64,000 nt of DNA. Source: an uncultured Gemmatimonadota bacterium (GTDB lineage Bacteria > Gemmatimonadota > Gemmatimonadetes > Palauibacterales > Palauibacteraceae). Below are positions 50,561 through 58,636 of the stretch, in pieces. The stretch is taken from contig CAJWLK010000004.1 of the NCBI GenBank assembly GCA_913043255.1, forward strand, positions 1 to 64,000, written 5' to 3'. The notes below the pieces were generated by a model. That model did not search any database, was not told the DNA's origin, and saw only the letters and a program-made list of their open reading frames with translations. Position 1 is the stretch's first letter. Every line of letters begins with the position of its first letter. Both the position numbers and the translations under genes were made by a program.

Positions 50561-51967
50561 ATGATCGTGAGGCCTGATCCTCTCATTTTCCGTGCGTACG
50601 ACATACGTGGCCTGCTCGGTACCGAGATAGATGAGAATGTAGCTCGGGATGTGGGTCGAGCGTTTGCCTCCCTCCGTCAGGCCGCAGTTGGTCGTTTTGC
50701 GCGACTTCTTATCGGACGCGACAATCGGCCGAGTTCGGAAGGCCTTGCTAGAAGGGTTATGGAGGGTGCCGTAGAAGCAGGGGCCCTCGTGGTTGATGCG
50801 GGCCTCGTTATGACTCCTATGGTTTACTTTGGGGTCGCAGACGGCGTATTCGATGGTGGTTTGATGGTTACCGGAAGTCACAATCCACCTGAGTATAACG
50901 GATTCAAAATGGTCGAAGGTGACGGAGTACCTATATCAACCGAGGCCATCCAGGAAATGTATAGACTCATTGAACAGGGTCAATTTTGGGTTGGCGAAGG
51001 GGATATTGAGGAAGGGTTCGAGGCTGAGTTGACGACTCGCTATCTTGACGCGATCGGTACTCGTATCGATCTCAAGTCTACTCCAAGGGTAGTTGTAGAC
51101 GCGGGTAATGCAGTCCCAGGCAAGTATGTTCCGTCGCTCCTTAAGCGAATTGGGTGCGATGTGACTGAGTTGTTTTGTGATCTGGACGGCTCTTTCCCAA
51201 ACCATCTTCCGGATCCAGAGATGGCGGATAACCTCAAAGACTTGCAGCGTGAAGTAATCCAGGTTTCAGCAGATATTGGTTTTGGTTTTGATGGCGACGG
51301 TGATCGCGTCGGATTCATCGATGAGACTGGGACACACCATGAGGCTGACATGCTGCTGCTTCTCTTATCGCGTCGGTTTCTAAATCGGCACCCTGGAGAG
51401 AAGATTTTGATTGATGTGAAATGTTCGATGTCCCTTATCGAGGGGATCGAGACCTTGGGAGGAGTCCCGATACTGACCGCCACTGGCCATACACTCATAA
51501 AACGTCGTATGCGAGAAGAAGGTGTTCTTTTGGGTGGAGAAGTTAGTGGGCACATGTTTATCAAAGACGATTGGTATGGTGTCGATGATGCGTTGCTTGC
51601 AGCCTGTCATCTTTTGGAACTCCTAGATTCCGAGGGATGTTCAGTATCAGAACTTCTAAAGAGCATGCCGCAGTATCCGTCGACACCTGAGATGAAACTC
51701 CCTTGTCCGGATGACCAGAAGTTTAAGGTTGTGTCGGATATGGTGACCCACTTCCACGAACTCTACCCGCAATCCCTTACGATTGATGGTATTCGCATCA
51801 TCACAGAAGATGGGTGGGCCTTGATTCGTTCATCGAATACGAGTCCATACGTGACCGTACGGGTAGAAGGTCGCACAGAAGAAGGGTTCGATCGCCTGCG
51901 CCGCATGGTTCGGTTAAAGATAATGGAGTATGACGCTGTCGAGGTCATAGATGCTCTCCTAGACTAG
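50561..51967 (+). CDS. Phosphomannomutase/phosphoglucomutase
   Basis: About 468 residues of the alpha-D-phosphohexomutase family, interconverting hexose 1- and 6-phosphates for exopolysaccharide, LPS or glycogen synthesis. Elements in order are FRAYDIRGLLG, the phosphoserine loop VTGSHNPPEYNGFKM, the Mg-binding FGFDGDGDRVGFID, the sugar-binding GGEVSGHMF and the phosphate-binding RSSNTSPYVTVRVEG. This fits the bifunctional AlgC/ManB-like type. The ATG at 50561 follows AAGGTGG; a GTG at 50552 is the alternative. Confidence 0.92.
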   Translation: MIVRPDPLIFRAYDIRGLLGTEIDENVARDVGRAFASLRQAAVGRFARLLIGRDNRPSSEGLARRVMEGAVEAGALVVDAGLVMTPMVYFGVADGVFDGGLMVTGSHNPPEYNGFKMVEGDGVPISTEAIQEMYRLIEQGQFWVGEGDIEEGFEAELTTRYLDAIGTRIDLKSTPRVVVDAGNAVPGKYVPSLLKRIGCDVTELFCDLDGSFPNHLPDPEMADNLKDLQREVIQVSADIGFGFDGDGDRVGFIDETGTHHEADMLLLLLSRRFLNRHPGEKILIDVKCSMSLIEGIETLGGVPILTATGHTLIKRRMREEGVLLGGEVSGHMFIKDDWYGVDDALLAACHLLELLDSEGCSVSELLKSMPQYPSTPEMKLPCPDDQKFKVVSDMVTHFHELYPQSLTIDGIRIITEDGWALIRSSNTSPYVTVRVEGRTEEGFDRLRRMVRLKIMEYDAVEVIDALLD

Positions 51968-52053
51968 TGCAGCATCATCTTGAGACTGCTCAACCTGAGT
52001 TGACCGGTTGCCACCAAAAAGGAGTGCCCCATCGTGCTCGGATACGGAATCAC

Positions 52054-52689
52054 ATGAGGCTGTTCAGTGGGCTGAGTTGTCTCACTCTAGTGTTGGTTCT
52101 TGGTCCGATTGGTTTGACACCTCTTATGGCACAAGGCCCGCAAGCGTGGCTCATAGCAGGCCAAGACGCGCGGGAATACGAGTTGAGCCGCGATGTCGAG
52201 GTTTTTCGCAGTGGTGGGGCTAGCATGCGGCTTAGGGCTCGGGGAAACCGACATAGGGATGACTGGGCGGTAAGCGTTCAGATGATTGATGCGACTTCGT
52301 ACCGAGACAAGCGCATACGATTGAGCGGATATGTCCGCAGTGAAGGTGTGGGGTCAGGAGGATTGTGGCTCCGTGTCGACGGTATCGTTGACGAAAACGC
52401 TGCGATGCTTGTGATGGACAATTTGGAGGGTGATCGGATAAAAGGTACGAAAGAGTGGACTAGGCAAAACATTGTCGTGGACATTCCGCCGGAGAGTGTG
52501 ACAATCCTCATAGGTGCAATGATTACCGGTGACGGGGACATTTGGCTGGATGACCTTAGCTTTGAGGAAGTGTCAACCACTGTTGAGCTAACAGCTAGTT
52601 CAGACCCTATTGTGACAAACGATCCCTACTCGCGTCCACCTGGGGTATTTCCGGTACCGACAAACCTCAGTTTTGAACACCCAGCCTAG
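52054..52689 (+). CDS. Exported protein with carbohydrate-binding-like beta domain
   Basis: About 211 residues from the ATG at 52054. A signal peptide (MRLFSGLSCLTLVLVLGPIGLTPLMA, cleaved near residue 26) is followed by a domain with FRSGGASMRLRARG, the buried strand RIRLSGYVRSE and the closing IWLDDLSFEEV, the hallmark of jelly-roll modules such as the CBM-like domain attached to many enzymes and regulators. No catalytic domain follows. The frame is open upstream to 51967 but that extension is not signal-like. Function unknown; a glycan-binding role is inferred from fold only. Confidence 0.62.
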   Translation: MRLFSGLSCLTLVLVLGPIGLTPLMAQGPQAWLIAGQDAREYELSRDVEVFRSGGASMRLRARGNRHRDDWAVSVQMIDATSYRDKRIRLSGYVRSEGVGSGGLWLRVDGIVDENAAMLVMDNLEGDRIKGTKEWTRQNIVVDIPPESVTILIGAMITGDGDIWLDDLSFEEVSTTVELTASSDPIVTNDPYSRPPGVFPVPTNLSFEHPA

Positions 52690-52701
52690 TGTGGTCTAGT
52701 G

Positions 52702-53232
52702 ATGAATAGGTTCTTCGGTGTTCTAGTTTTATTATGCTGTGTAAACGCGTGTCGGAGCGAAGAACAGGTTAGGAATAATGTGATTGGGGGATTGAGGGTT
52801 GGGGAACCACTGCCCGCCCTCGAGTTGCAAGATTTAGGTGGACAAACCGTCACTCTTGCCAGTTTTGAGGGTCGTGCCATTTTGCTCAACCTCTGGGCTA
52901 CATGGTGTGTCCCATGCCTCGATGAAATGCCCGAATTGGAAGAACTCCACATCCAGTATGATCCAACGGTATTATCGGTAGTTGGCATTTCTATTGATAA
53001 AATCTCACCTTTGTTGGTTCAGGCGTTTCTTGAGGAAAATTCGATCACCTATACGACGCTAATGGCGGATGGGGAGGCACTCCTCGATGCATTGCACCTG
53101 CCACCCGGTATACCCCACACTATTTTGTTAGACGACAATGGGCTTGTGAGTGGGTACTGGCGTGGTCGCTTCCACCCATTTGATCCGGATACTGAAGCAC
53201 TTATCACTTCGACTGTTTCTAAGCAGTCCTAA
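52702..53232 (+). CDS. TlpA-like thioredoxin-fold lipoprotein
   Basis: 176 residues. A lipoprotein signal ends in LLCCVNAC (about Cys17), followed by a TlpA/ResA-type thioredoxin domain: GEPLPALELQDLGGQTVTLASFEGRAILLNLWATWCVPC with the active-site WCVPC, and the cis-proline in GIPHTILLD. Such proteins sit in the periplasm and reduce disulfides, for example during cytochrome c maturation, which would fit the CxxCH proteins encoded 0.6-1.6 kb downstream. It could equally be a general oxidoreductase. Confidence 0.85.
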   Translation: MNRFFGVLVLLCCVNACRSEEQVRNNVIGGLRVGEPLPALELQDLGGQTVTLASFEGRAILLNLWATWCVPCLDEMPELEELHIQYDPTVLSVVGISIDKISPLLVQAFLEENSITYTTLMADGEALLDALHLPPGIPHTILLDDNGLVSGYWRGRFHPFDPDTEALITSTVSKQS

Positions 53233-53503
53233 AGTTGTTTGTAGAGTTGAAAGACTGCCCTTGACGAATGACTATTGGGTAGCAATCATTATGTCACATG
53301 CCCAAAATGTTTTAAATGTGGGCAATAGGACTGAGCAGGCAGGATCGTAGGATCGGGGGGCCTCTCAAGTGGCCACCCATTTTTTTTGTCTGTTTCGTGA
53401 CGAATGTCACGACCCGGGCGTGGGGGATCCGCGTCGTAATGGTCAGTGGTCGGCAGGTACGGGTTACCGGAACTCCGACAGTGACTTCACCAAGGAGTAG
53501 GTA
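53233..53503. other. Leader region upstream of the cold-shock gene
   Basis: No gene is seen. It holds a TTGACG (53261-53266) without a well-spaced -10, a terminator-like hairpin with an eight-T tail (53355-53387) and a second perfect hairpin TCGTGAC-GAAT-GTCACGA (53395-53412). Long structured leaders are characteristic of cold-shock mRNAs. Confidence 0.55.
53355..53388 (+). terminator. Terminator or attenuator ahead of the cold-shock gene
   Basis: GGGGGGCC (53355-53362) pairs with GGCCACCC (53371-53378) with one mismatch across an eight-base loop, followed by ATTTTTTTT. It can end the transcript of the TlpA-like gene or, if the cold-shock promoter lies upstream, work as an attenuator. Confidence 0.65.
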
Positions 53504-53722
53504 ATGCGTACGAGAGGTACCGTGAAGTGGTTCAATGATCAGAAGGGTTTCGGTTTCATAACGCCGGAGGATGGTAGCAAGGACTGCTTCGTGCACCACA
53601 CAGCTATTCAGGCCGATGGATTCCGAACCCTCAAGGAGGGTGAGGCCGTCGAGTTCGAGGTAACCGAGGGCAGTAAGGGCCCGGCTGCTGAGAACGTTAC
53701 ACGGTTGGAGGAAGCGGTCTAA
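53504..53722 (+). CDS. Cold-shock protein, CspA family
   Basis: A 72-residue single cold-shock domain. RNP1 is KGFGFIT and RNP2 is CFVHHTAI, with GTVKWFND at the start and [10 protein letters not shown] at the end. It binds single-stranded RNA and DNA and melts mRNA structure at low temperature or in growth transitions. AAGGAGTAGGT precedes the ATG. An isolated gene with its own leader and a strong terminator. Confidence 0.95.
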   Translation: MRTRGTVKWFNDQKGFGFITPEDGSKDCFVHHTAIQADGFRTLKEGEAVEFEVTEGSKGPAAENVTRLEEAV

Positions 53723-53746
53723 CACCGTAGTTATTTGTGGCAATTT

Positions 53747-53783
53747 AAAAGGGCCGCTCGGGTTTCCCGAGTGGCCCTTTTTG
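53747..53783 (+). terminator. Rho-independent terminator after the cold-shock gene
   Basis: AAAAGGGCC-G-CTCGGG, loop TTT, CCCGAG-T-GGCCCTTTTT: a long stem with a G-T pair, flanked by A and T tracts. Confidence 0.93.
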
Positions 53784-53829
53784 TGCTTTCTGTATTTGTT
53801 GTACCTGTAGAAAGGGTCTGCCCAACCAG

Positions 53830-54315
53830 TTGTTTCAGGAGGAATTTCGCGTTGGATATAGAAGAACGAATGTGATTGAGTGGATACGGGGTATTGGCCT
53901 GTTGTTCATCTCCCTTGTACACGTAGGCTGTGCGGGAAACGGGACTGGCTTGGATGAATTCGGACAACCCCTTACGCCTGAAGGACTTCCCCCGCTAGAG
54001 GCAACCCTGAGTTCAATCCAGGCAAATATTCTTACCGCGATATGCACTCAGTGCCATACCGGCGTGACACCTCCGTTAGGTTTAGCGTTAAATGCCGGCA
54101 TTTCTCGTCAAAATCTAGTCGGGGTGTCGAGCGTTGGGGTTCCAGAAGTCCAACGCATCAAGCCAGGAAACCCCGATGAGAGCTATATGGTCTGGAAAAT
54201 AGAAGGCCGATCGGGCATTGCGGGTGAACGTATGCCATTAGGATTGGAACCATTAAGGCCAGAAGAGATTGCTGCGATTCGAGGGTGGATTCAAGATGGC
54301 GCCCTAGATAATTAA
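53830..54315 (+). CDS. Monohaem c-type cytochrome lipoprotein
   Basis: 161 residues. An N-terminal hydrophobic segment (about 17-33) ends in HVGC (Cys34), a likely lipobox. The mature part has one haem site CTQCH (residues 72-76), a following THTG-like loop, NLVGVSS, KPGNPDESYMVWKIEG and the probable axial methionine in GERMPLG (Met135), ending in IAAIRGWIQDGALDN. This resembles the cytochrome domains often tied to outer-membrane or planctomycete-type cytochrome proteins. The gene after it carries another CxxCH. The exact start (53830 or an in-frame GTG near 53872) is uncertain. It probably transfers electrons in the periplasm. Confidence 0.82.
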   Translation: MFQEEFRVGYRRTNVIEWIRGIGLLFISLVHVGCAGNGTGLDEFGQPLTPEGLPPLEATLSSIQANILTAICTQCHTGVTPPLGLALNAGISRQNLVGVSSVGVPEVQRIKPGNPDESYMVWKIEGRSGIAGERMPLGLEPLRPEEIAAIRGWIQDGALDN

Positions 54316-54327
54316 AGTGAGAATCAG

Positions 54328-55440
54328 ATGCCCATAGTACAGTTTTTTCGTCTGGTGCCCGTTATCATCTGGCTGGTGGCCTTCACACCATCTGGCGGTT
54401 CGGCTTCTTCTGTGGATTTAAGACTAGAGGTTGTTGATGAACCGTACATGTCGATTTCTACCGGTCTGCGATGCTCGCAATGCCATGTGAACCGGACTGG
54501 AGGGGGGGCGCGTAACGATTTCGGTAGCAGGTTTGCCCAAACTCGATTGCCGCTCACCAACTTTACTTATGTGAATAGGAACGTGACCTCGTTTCTATCA
54601 TGGGGAGCGAATTTTCGGATGCGCGGGTCAGGGACGGTGAGTGACAGCAACGCGCCGACCGACATAGACATTCTTGAAGAGAGCCTACAACTCGAGGCGC
54701 GGGTGATACCCGATGTATTGGCTCTTTATGTTGACCAAATAGTTGGTCCCTCCGGTCTTAGGACACGAGAGGCGTTTGCGCTTCTAGAGACCCTCCCACT
54801 GAACGGCTACGTCAAAGCTGGGAGATTTATGTTGCCATATGGGTTGCGATTGGCTGATGATCAGGCCTTCATCCGGGAACGTACTCGTTTTAATCATCAA
54901 ACCCCTGACGAAGGTGTTGAGGTTGGGATAGAGCCGGGGAAACTCTCACTGTTCACCTCTTTCACAAATGGACCCCAACTGGCGGAGGGGTCCGATAGTG
55001 GGAAGCAAATTACAACGACAGCTGCACTCATCTATCGTCGGTTCCGAGTGGGAGCCTCTGCCTCTCGCAATAATGCCCCATTGGGGAAGAGAGACGTTGC
55101 CGGAGCGTTTGGAGGATTCAACGTCGGACGATTCACTTTTTTAGGTGAGTTAGACTATATATTCGACAAGCCCAATGATGGATTAGAGGTTAGGCAGCTT
55201 GCGGGATACGTTGAAGGCGACTTCCTGGCAACGCGGGGCTTCAATCTAAAGGCAACCTACGGATATCTTGATCCAAGACGTCAGATCGGTGAGAATGAAC
55301 GAGTGAGGGCTCGGTTTGGATTAGAAATGTTCCCGATCCAATTTCTGCAGTTCTCAATTTTCTACACACTTCTGCAAGATATTCCGCAAGCGACGACCGA
55401 CCTTGATCGCTTAAGTTTGGATTTCCACGTGTTTTTCTAG
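54328..55440 (+). CDS. Putative fused cytochrome-porin (Cyc2-like outer-membrane protein)
   Basis: 370 residues. A signal peptide (about residues 1-27) is followed at once by a haem-attachment site CSQCH (49-53) in LRCSQCHVNRTGGG, then NDFGSRFAQTRLPL, and after that about 300 residues of alternating amphipathic strands that end FHVFF, an outer-membrane beta-barrel signature. One N-terminal haem plugged into a barrel is the architecture of Cyc2-type iron oxidases. No distal methionine is evident. It starts 12 bases after the cytochrome lipoprotein stop, so the two are very likely one transcript. It could alternatively be a porin whose CxxCH binds a metal. Confidence 0.7.
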   Translation: MPIVQFFRLVPVIIWLVAFTPSGGSASSVDLRLEVVDEPYMSISTGLRCSQCHVNRTGGGARNDFGSRFAQTRLPLTNFTYVNRNVTSFLSWGANFRMRGSGTVSDSNAPTDIDILEESLQLEARVIPDVLALYVDQIVGPSGLRTREAFALLETLPLNGYVKAGRFMLPYGLRLADDQAFIRERTRFNHQTPDEGVEVGIEPGKLSLFTSFTNGPQLAEGSDSGKQITTTAALIYRRFRVGASASRNNAPLGKRDVAGAFGGFNVGRFTFLGELDYIFDKPNDGLEVRQLAGYVEGDFLATRGFNLKATYGYLDPRRQIGENERVRARFGLEMFPIQFLQFSIFYTLLQDIPQATTDLDRLSLDFHVFF

Positions 55441-55501
55441 GAATCAATCTTTGGTTGTTCAAGAGACCCTCATGTTGTTTTGAACTATCGCCGATTTTGG
55501 A

Positions 55502-55987
55502 ATGCACACCTATCATTGGCCTATGACCAGTCCTCCCTATTTCTTTCAGAAGTCAACGTCTCCATGCTGGTATGCCTTGCTAGTTGTACTTTCATCGATT
55601 CTCACCGCATGTGGGGATGCGACAGCACGGGCTGAGATTGAATCTGTAAGTCGCGTATGGGAAGCTTCTCTTCTTGCGGGGCAGCCATCGAAAGCTGTTT
55701 CGGAGGTTTTCACTAAAGATGCTCTGCGCCTACCGGCCGGTGAAGAAGCAGTCAGGGGGCAACCTGCTATTGTTGAAGCGCTGGCTGGATCTGCTCGGCT
55801 TACTGAGGCGAGATTCATCATAAAGGACCTTGAAGTTGAAGGGAATCTTGCGTTTGCGAATGGGACGTACCGAGTGCGTGCTGTGGGTGGAGAAGAGTTG
55901 ACGGGAAAGTTTCTCGAAGTATGGAAGAAATCGGATCAAGGTTGGCGAATCCATCGCGTGATGTGGGACCAGATGAGTGATCAATGA
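55502..55987 (+). CDS. SnoaL/DUF4440-like NTF2-fold lipoprotein
   Basis: 161 residues with a lipoprotein signal ending ILTAC (about Cys37). The mature part fits the NTF2-like fold: an AEIESVSRVWEASLLAGQPSKAVSEVFTKDALRLPAGEE helix pair and LEVWKKSDQGWRIHRVMWDQ at the end. Such domains act as small-molecule binders or isomerases; no catalytic residues are clear. Starts at 55502 or the ATG at 55523 are both possible. A 20-base tandem duplication lies across its stop and the next gene's start. Confidence 0.7.
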   Translation: MHTYHWPMTSPPYFFQKSTSPCWYALLVVLSSILTACGDATARAEIESVSRVWEASLLAGQPSKAVSEVFTKDALRLPAGEEAVRGQPAIVEALAGSARLTEARFIIKDLEVEGNLAFANGTYRVRAVGGEELTGKFLEVWKKSDQGWRIHRVMWDQMSDQ

Positions 55988-56007
55988 TGAAAGTGAGTGA
56001 TCAATGA
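55975..56007 (+). repeat. Short tandem duplication at a gene junction
   Basis: GAGTGATCAATGA occurs at 55975-55987 and again at 55995-56007, a period of 20. The first copy contains the stop of the NTF2-like gene and the second contains the start ATG of the transsulfuration enzyme gene. Confidence 0.8.
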
Positions 56008-57179
56008 CGAACCCTCCGCGGTCTCAATCTACAAATGCTATTCACGCGGGTGCTCAGAGACCCCGACCTCAAGGCGCAGTGGTAACACCGATATATCAAA
56101 CGAGCACCTACGAATATCATGGTGAAGGGTATGACGATATTGGATACATTCGGCTTAGTACCACACCGAATCATCGTGTGTTGGGCCGCCGTATTGCTGT
56201 TCTTGAAGGAACCGAAGATGCGCTAGTGTTGGCAAGTGGTATGGCGGCTATTGCTGGTTCGCTATTCTCAGTGTTATCGGCCGGAGATCATGTGCTTGTC
56301 CAAGACACCTTATACGGTGGGACTGCGAGTTTTATCGAAGACGATATGAAGCGGTTTAACATTGACCACTCGGTGATCAATCCACAGGACCCGTCTAGTT
56401 GGGTAGAAGCCCTCACGCCGAAAACCAAGGCGGTTTACGTAGAAACACTCACGAATCCCCTCGTACAACTTGCAGATTTGGAGGCAGTGGTAACGTTCGC
56501 GAAGGAGCACGGGCTAGTGTCCCTAATTGACAACACTTTCGCGAGTCCGATCAATTTCCGTCCGGCAGAATTCGGTTTCGATCTTGTTATTGAGAGTTGC
56601 ACGAAGTACATGAACGGTCACAGCGATATTGTTGCAGGCTCTGTCGCAGGGTCGGCATCTCTTGTAGCAAGTGTAAAGGGCTTCAACAACCACTTCGGTG
56701 GATCTTTAGATCCACATGCTGCTTTTCTGCTTGAGCGTGGACTTAAGACAATTGCTCTCAGGGTGAAAGAGCAGGGTAAGTCCGCAATTCGGATTGCTAA
56801 GGCCCTTGAGGATCACCCTGCCGTTTCAGTAGTGCATTATCCTGGCCTTGAGAGTCATGCGCAGCACGAACGAGCAACTCGCCTGCTTGATGGATTTGGT
56901 GGGATGCTATCGTTCGAATTGGTTGGAGATGTCTCGTATGCAGACGAATTTCTTTCTGCAATGACAGTTCCGACAGTAGCAGTGAGTCTGGGTGGTATCG
57001 AGTCACTTATTGTCAGACCAGCACAGTCAACACATGCGTCATTGTCTGTTGAACAACTTGAGAAGATTGGTTTGAGTGACAAGCTAATTCGTTTGTCGGT
57101 GGGTCTTGAGGATGTTCATGACTTGATCGCTGACCTCACATCCGCACTTGAAATTGCGAAAGGCAGGGTGTCCACCTGA
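56004..57179 (+). CDS. Cystathionine gamma-synthase / trans-sulfuration PLP enzyme
   Basis: A 391-residue Cys/Met metabolism PLP enzyme. Standard elements are TNAIHAGAQRP, VVTPIYQTSTYEY, ALVLASGMAAIAGSLFSVL, TLYGGT, the cofactor region LIDNTFASP and Schiff-base Lys201 in SCTKYMNGHSDIVAG, and the C-terminal VSLGGIESLIVRPAQSTH. Members include cystathionine gamma-synthase, cystathionine beta/gamma-lyase and O-acetylhomoserine sulfhydrylase; these cannot be separated by eye. Next to threonine dehydratase it probably handles sulfur or threonine-derived amino acids. Confidence 0.88.
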   Translation: MTNPPRSQSTNAIHAGAQRPRPQGAVVTPIYQTSTYEYHGEGYDDIGYIRLSTTPNHRVLGRRIAVLEGTEDALVLASGMAAIAGSLFSVLSAGDHVLVQDTLYGGTASFIEDDMKRFNIDHSVINPQDPSSWVEALTPKTKAVYVETLTNPLVQLADLEAVVTFAKEHGLVSLIDNTFASPINFRPAEFGFDLVIESCTKYMNGHSDIVAGSVAGSASLVASVKGFNNHFGGSLDPHAAFLLERGLKTIALRVKEQGKSAIRIAKALEDHPAVSVVHYPGLESHAQHERATRLLDGFGGMLSFELVGDVSYADEFLSAMTVPTVAVSLGGIESLIVRPAQSTHASLSVEQLEKIGLSDKLIRLSVGLEDVHDLIADLTSALEIAKGRVST

Positions 57180-57184
57180 AAGAG

Positions 57185-58141
57185 TTGACAATTCAGGCCC
57201 CAACTTTGGCCGACATCGAGGAAGCGAAAGAACGGGTTTATGCTGCCGCAATTCGAACTCCGCTTGTACGGCTTCATACGAATATAGGGCCTGAAATTTG
57301 GCTCAAGCTGGAAAACCTCCAGCCTATCGGTTCCTTCAAAATCCGCGGTTCGGCGAATGCGATCGGGCGTGTGGAACCCACTGAACTCGAAAGAGGAATT
57401 TGGACAGCTAGTGCCGGAAACATGGCACAGGGTGTGGCTTGGAATGCTCGTCAACTCGGGGTTCCATGCTCAGTTGTTGTTCCGGACACTGCACCGGATA
57501 ATAAGCTGGAAGCGATCCAACGGTTGGGTGGTCAAACTGTTAAAACCTCGGTCACATCTTGGTTTGAGGTTTTTAAGACACGCCACTTTGAAGGAGTCCA
57601 GGGACACTTTGTACACGCCTTCATGGATCGAGATGTGATGGCGGGCAATGGTACGATTGCGGTCGAGATTCTTGAGGATCTTCCGGACGTTAGCGCCGTC
57701 ATTGTTCCCTTCGGAGGAGGTGGGTTGGCATGTGGCATCGCGGCTGGGTTTAGGGAACTTGCCCCCTCGGTGCCCGTATATGCGTCAGAAGTGAAGGGAC
57801 AAGCTCCTCTCTCAGAATCGTTTCAGGCGGCTGGTCCTGTTGCCATCGATTATACGCCGACTTTTGTTGACGGTATCGGAGGCCCCCACATTGAGCCTGC
57901 CATGTGGGAACTCTCGTCAGACCTTCTTGCGGGATCACTTGAGGTGACGCTTGCAGAGGTTGCGGCGACAGTTCGACTGCTTGTGTCGAGTAACCAGATT
58001 GTAGCAGAGGGTGCCGGGGCATCATCGGTTGCTGCCGGACTATCGAGCGCAGAGAGCCGGGATAAGATTGTCTGCGTTGTTTCGGGTGGGAACCTGGATT
58101 CGGCAAAGCTCGCTACGATCTTGGCGGGTGGCATACCGTAG
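57185..58141 (+). CDS. Threonine/serine dehydratase
   Basis: A 318-residue fold-type II PLP enzyme without the ACT regulatory domain, similar to catabolic TdcB. It has TPLVRLH, the Schiff-base Lys52 in PIGSFKIRG, SAGNMAQGVAWNA, the phosphate-binding VPFGGGGLACGIAAG and the C-terminal VVSGGNLD. It deaminates threonine to 2-oxobutanoate and serine to pyruvate. The start is a TTG at 57185, six bases after the transsulfuration gene stop and behind a weak GAAAGAG, so it is co-transcribed. Confidence 0.88.
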   Translation: MTIQAPTLADIEEAKERVYAAAIRTPLVRLHTNIGPEIWLKLENLQPIGSFKIRGSANAIGRVEPTELERGIWTASAGNMAQGVAWNARQLGVPCSVVVPDTAPDNKLEAIQRLGGQTVKTSVTSWFEVFKTRHFEGVQGHFVHAFMDRDVMAGNGTIAVEILEDLPDVSAVIVPFGGGGLACGIAAGFRELAPSVPVYASEVKGQAPLSESFQAAGPVAIDYTPTFVDGIGGPHIEPAMWELSSDLLAGSLEVTLAEVAATVRLLVSSNQIVAEGAGASSVAAGLSSAESRDKIVCVVSGGNLDSAKLATILAGGIP

Positions 58142-58165
58142 GCAGGTTATCTATAGGAGTTATGT

Positions 58166-58615
58166 GTGGCTGATAAGGGTGAAGCACAGGTGGAGGCGAT
58201 CTGGCTCAAAATGGGCCGAGGTGGCGAGATGACCGGAGTCTCGGAAACACGTCTGGTCGAAGGTGTTGGGATCGAAGGAAATGCGGACCAAGGTGGTTAC
58301 CGTCAAGTGACTCTACTTGACGCAGATGCGTGGGAAGCGGCAACGGCCGAACTGGGGGTCGAATTGGACCCGGCGCGCCGGCGCGCCAACCTCCTGATTC
58401 GAGGTGTTAATCTCACAGAAACGAACGGACGCGTGTTACGTGTGGCTGGCTGCCAGATCCAGATTCACGGCGAGACGCTGCCTTGTGGCCTGATGGACGC
58501 AGCAGCACAGGGATTGAAAGAGGCTCTTACGCCAGAGTGGCGAGCCGGTGCCTATGGGATGGTTATTGAGGGCGGACCGGTGACTGTAGGTGATTCTGTA
58601 TACTGGGACTCTTAG
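58166..58615 (+). CDS. MOSC-domain protein
   Basis: 149 residues covering a compact MOSC domain: GVGIEGNAD near the start, the beta strands VTLLDADAWE, RRRANLLIRG and a conserved-type cysteine Cys107 in ETLPCGLMD. MOSC domains bind sulfur- or molybdenum-containing cofactors, as in molybdenum cofactor sulfurase and YiiM. The start is a GTG with GGAG upstream. It may be connected to molybdoenzyme biogenesis; note the cox accessory genes elsewhere in the window, but that link is speculative. Confidence 0.82.
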   Translation: MADKGEAQVEAIWLKMGRGGEMTGVSETRLVEGVGIEGNADQGGYRQVTLLDADAWEAATAELGVELDPARRRANLLIRGVNLTETNGRVLRVAGCQIQIHGETLPCGLMDAAAQGLKEALTPEWRAGAYGMVIEGGPVTVGDSVYWDS

Positions 58616-58636
58616 AAATAATTTAAGGCGTTCTCG

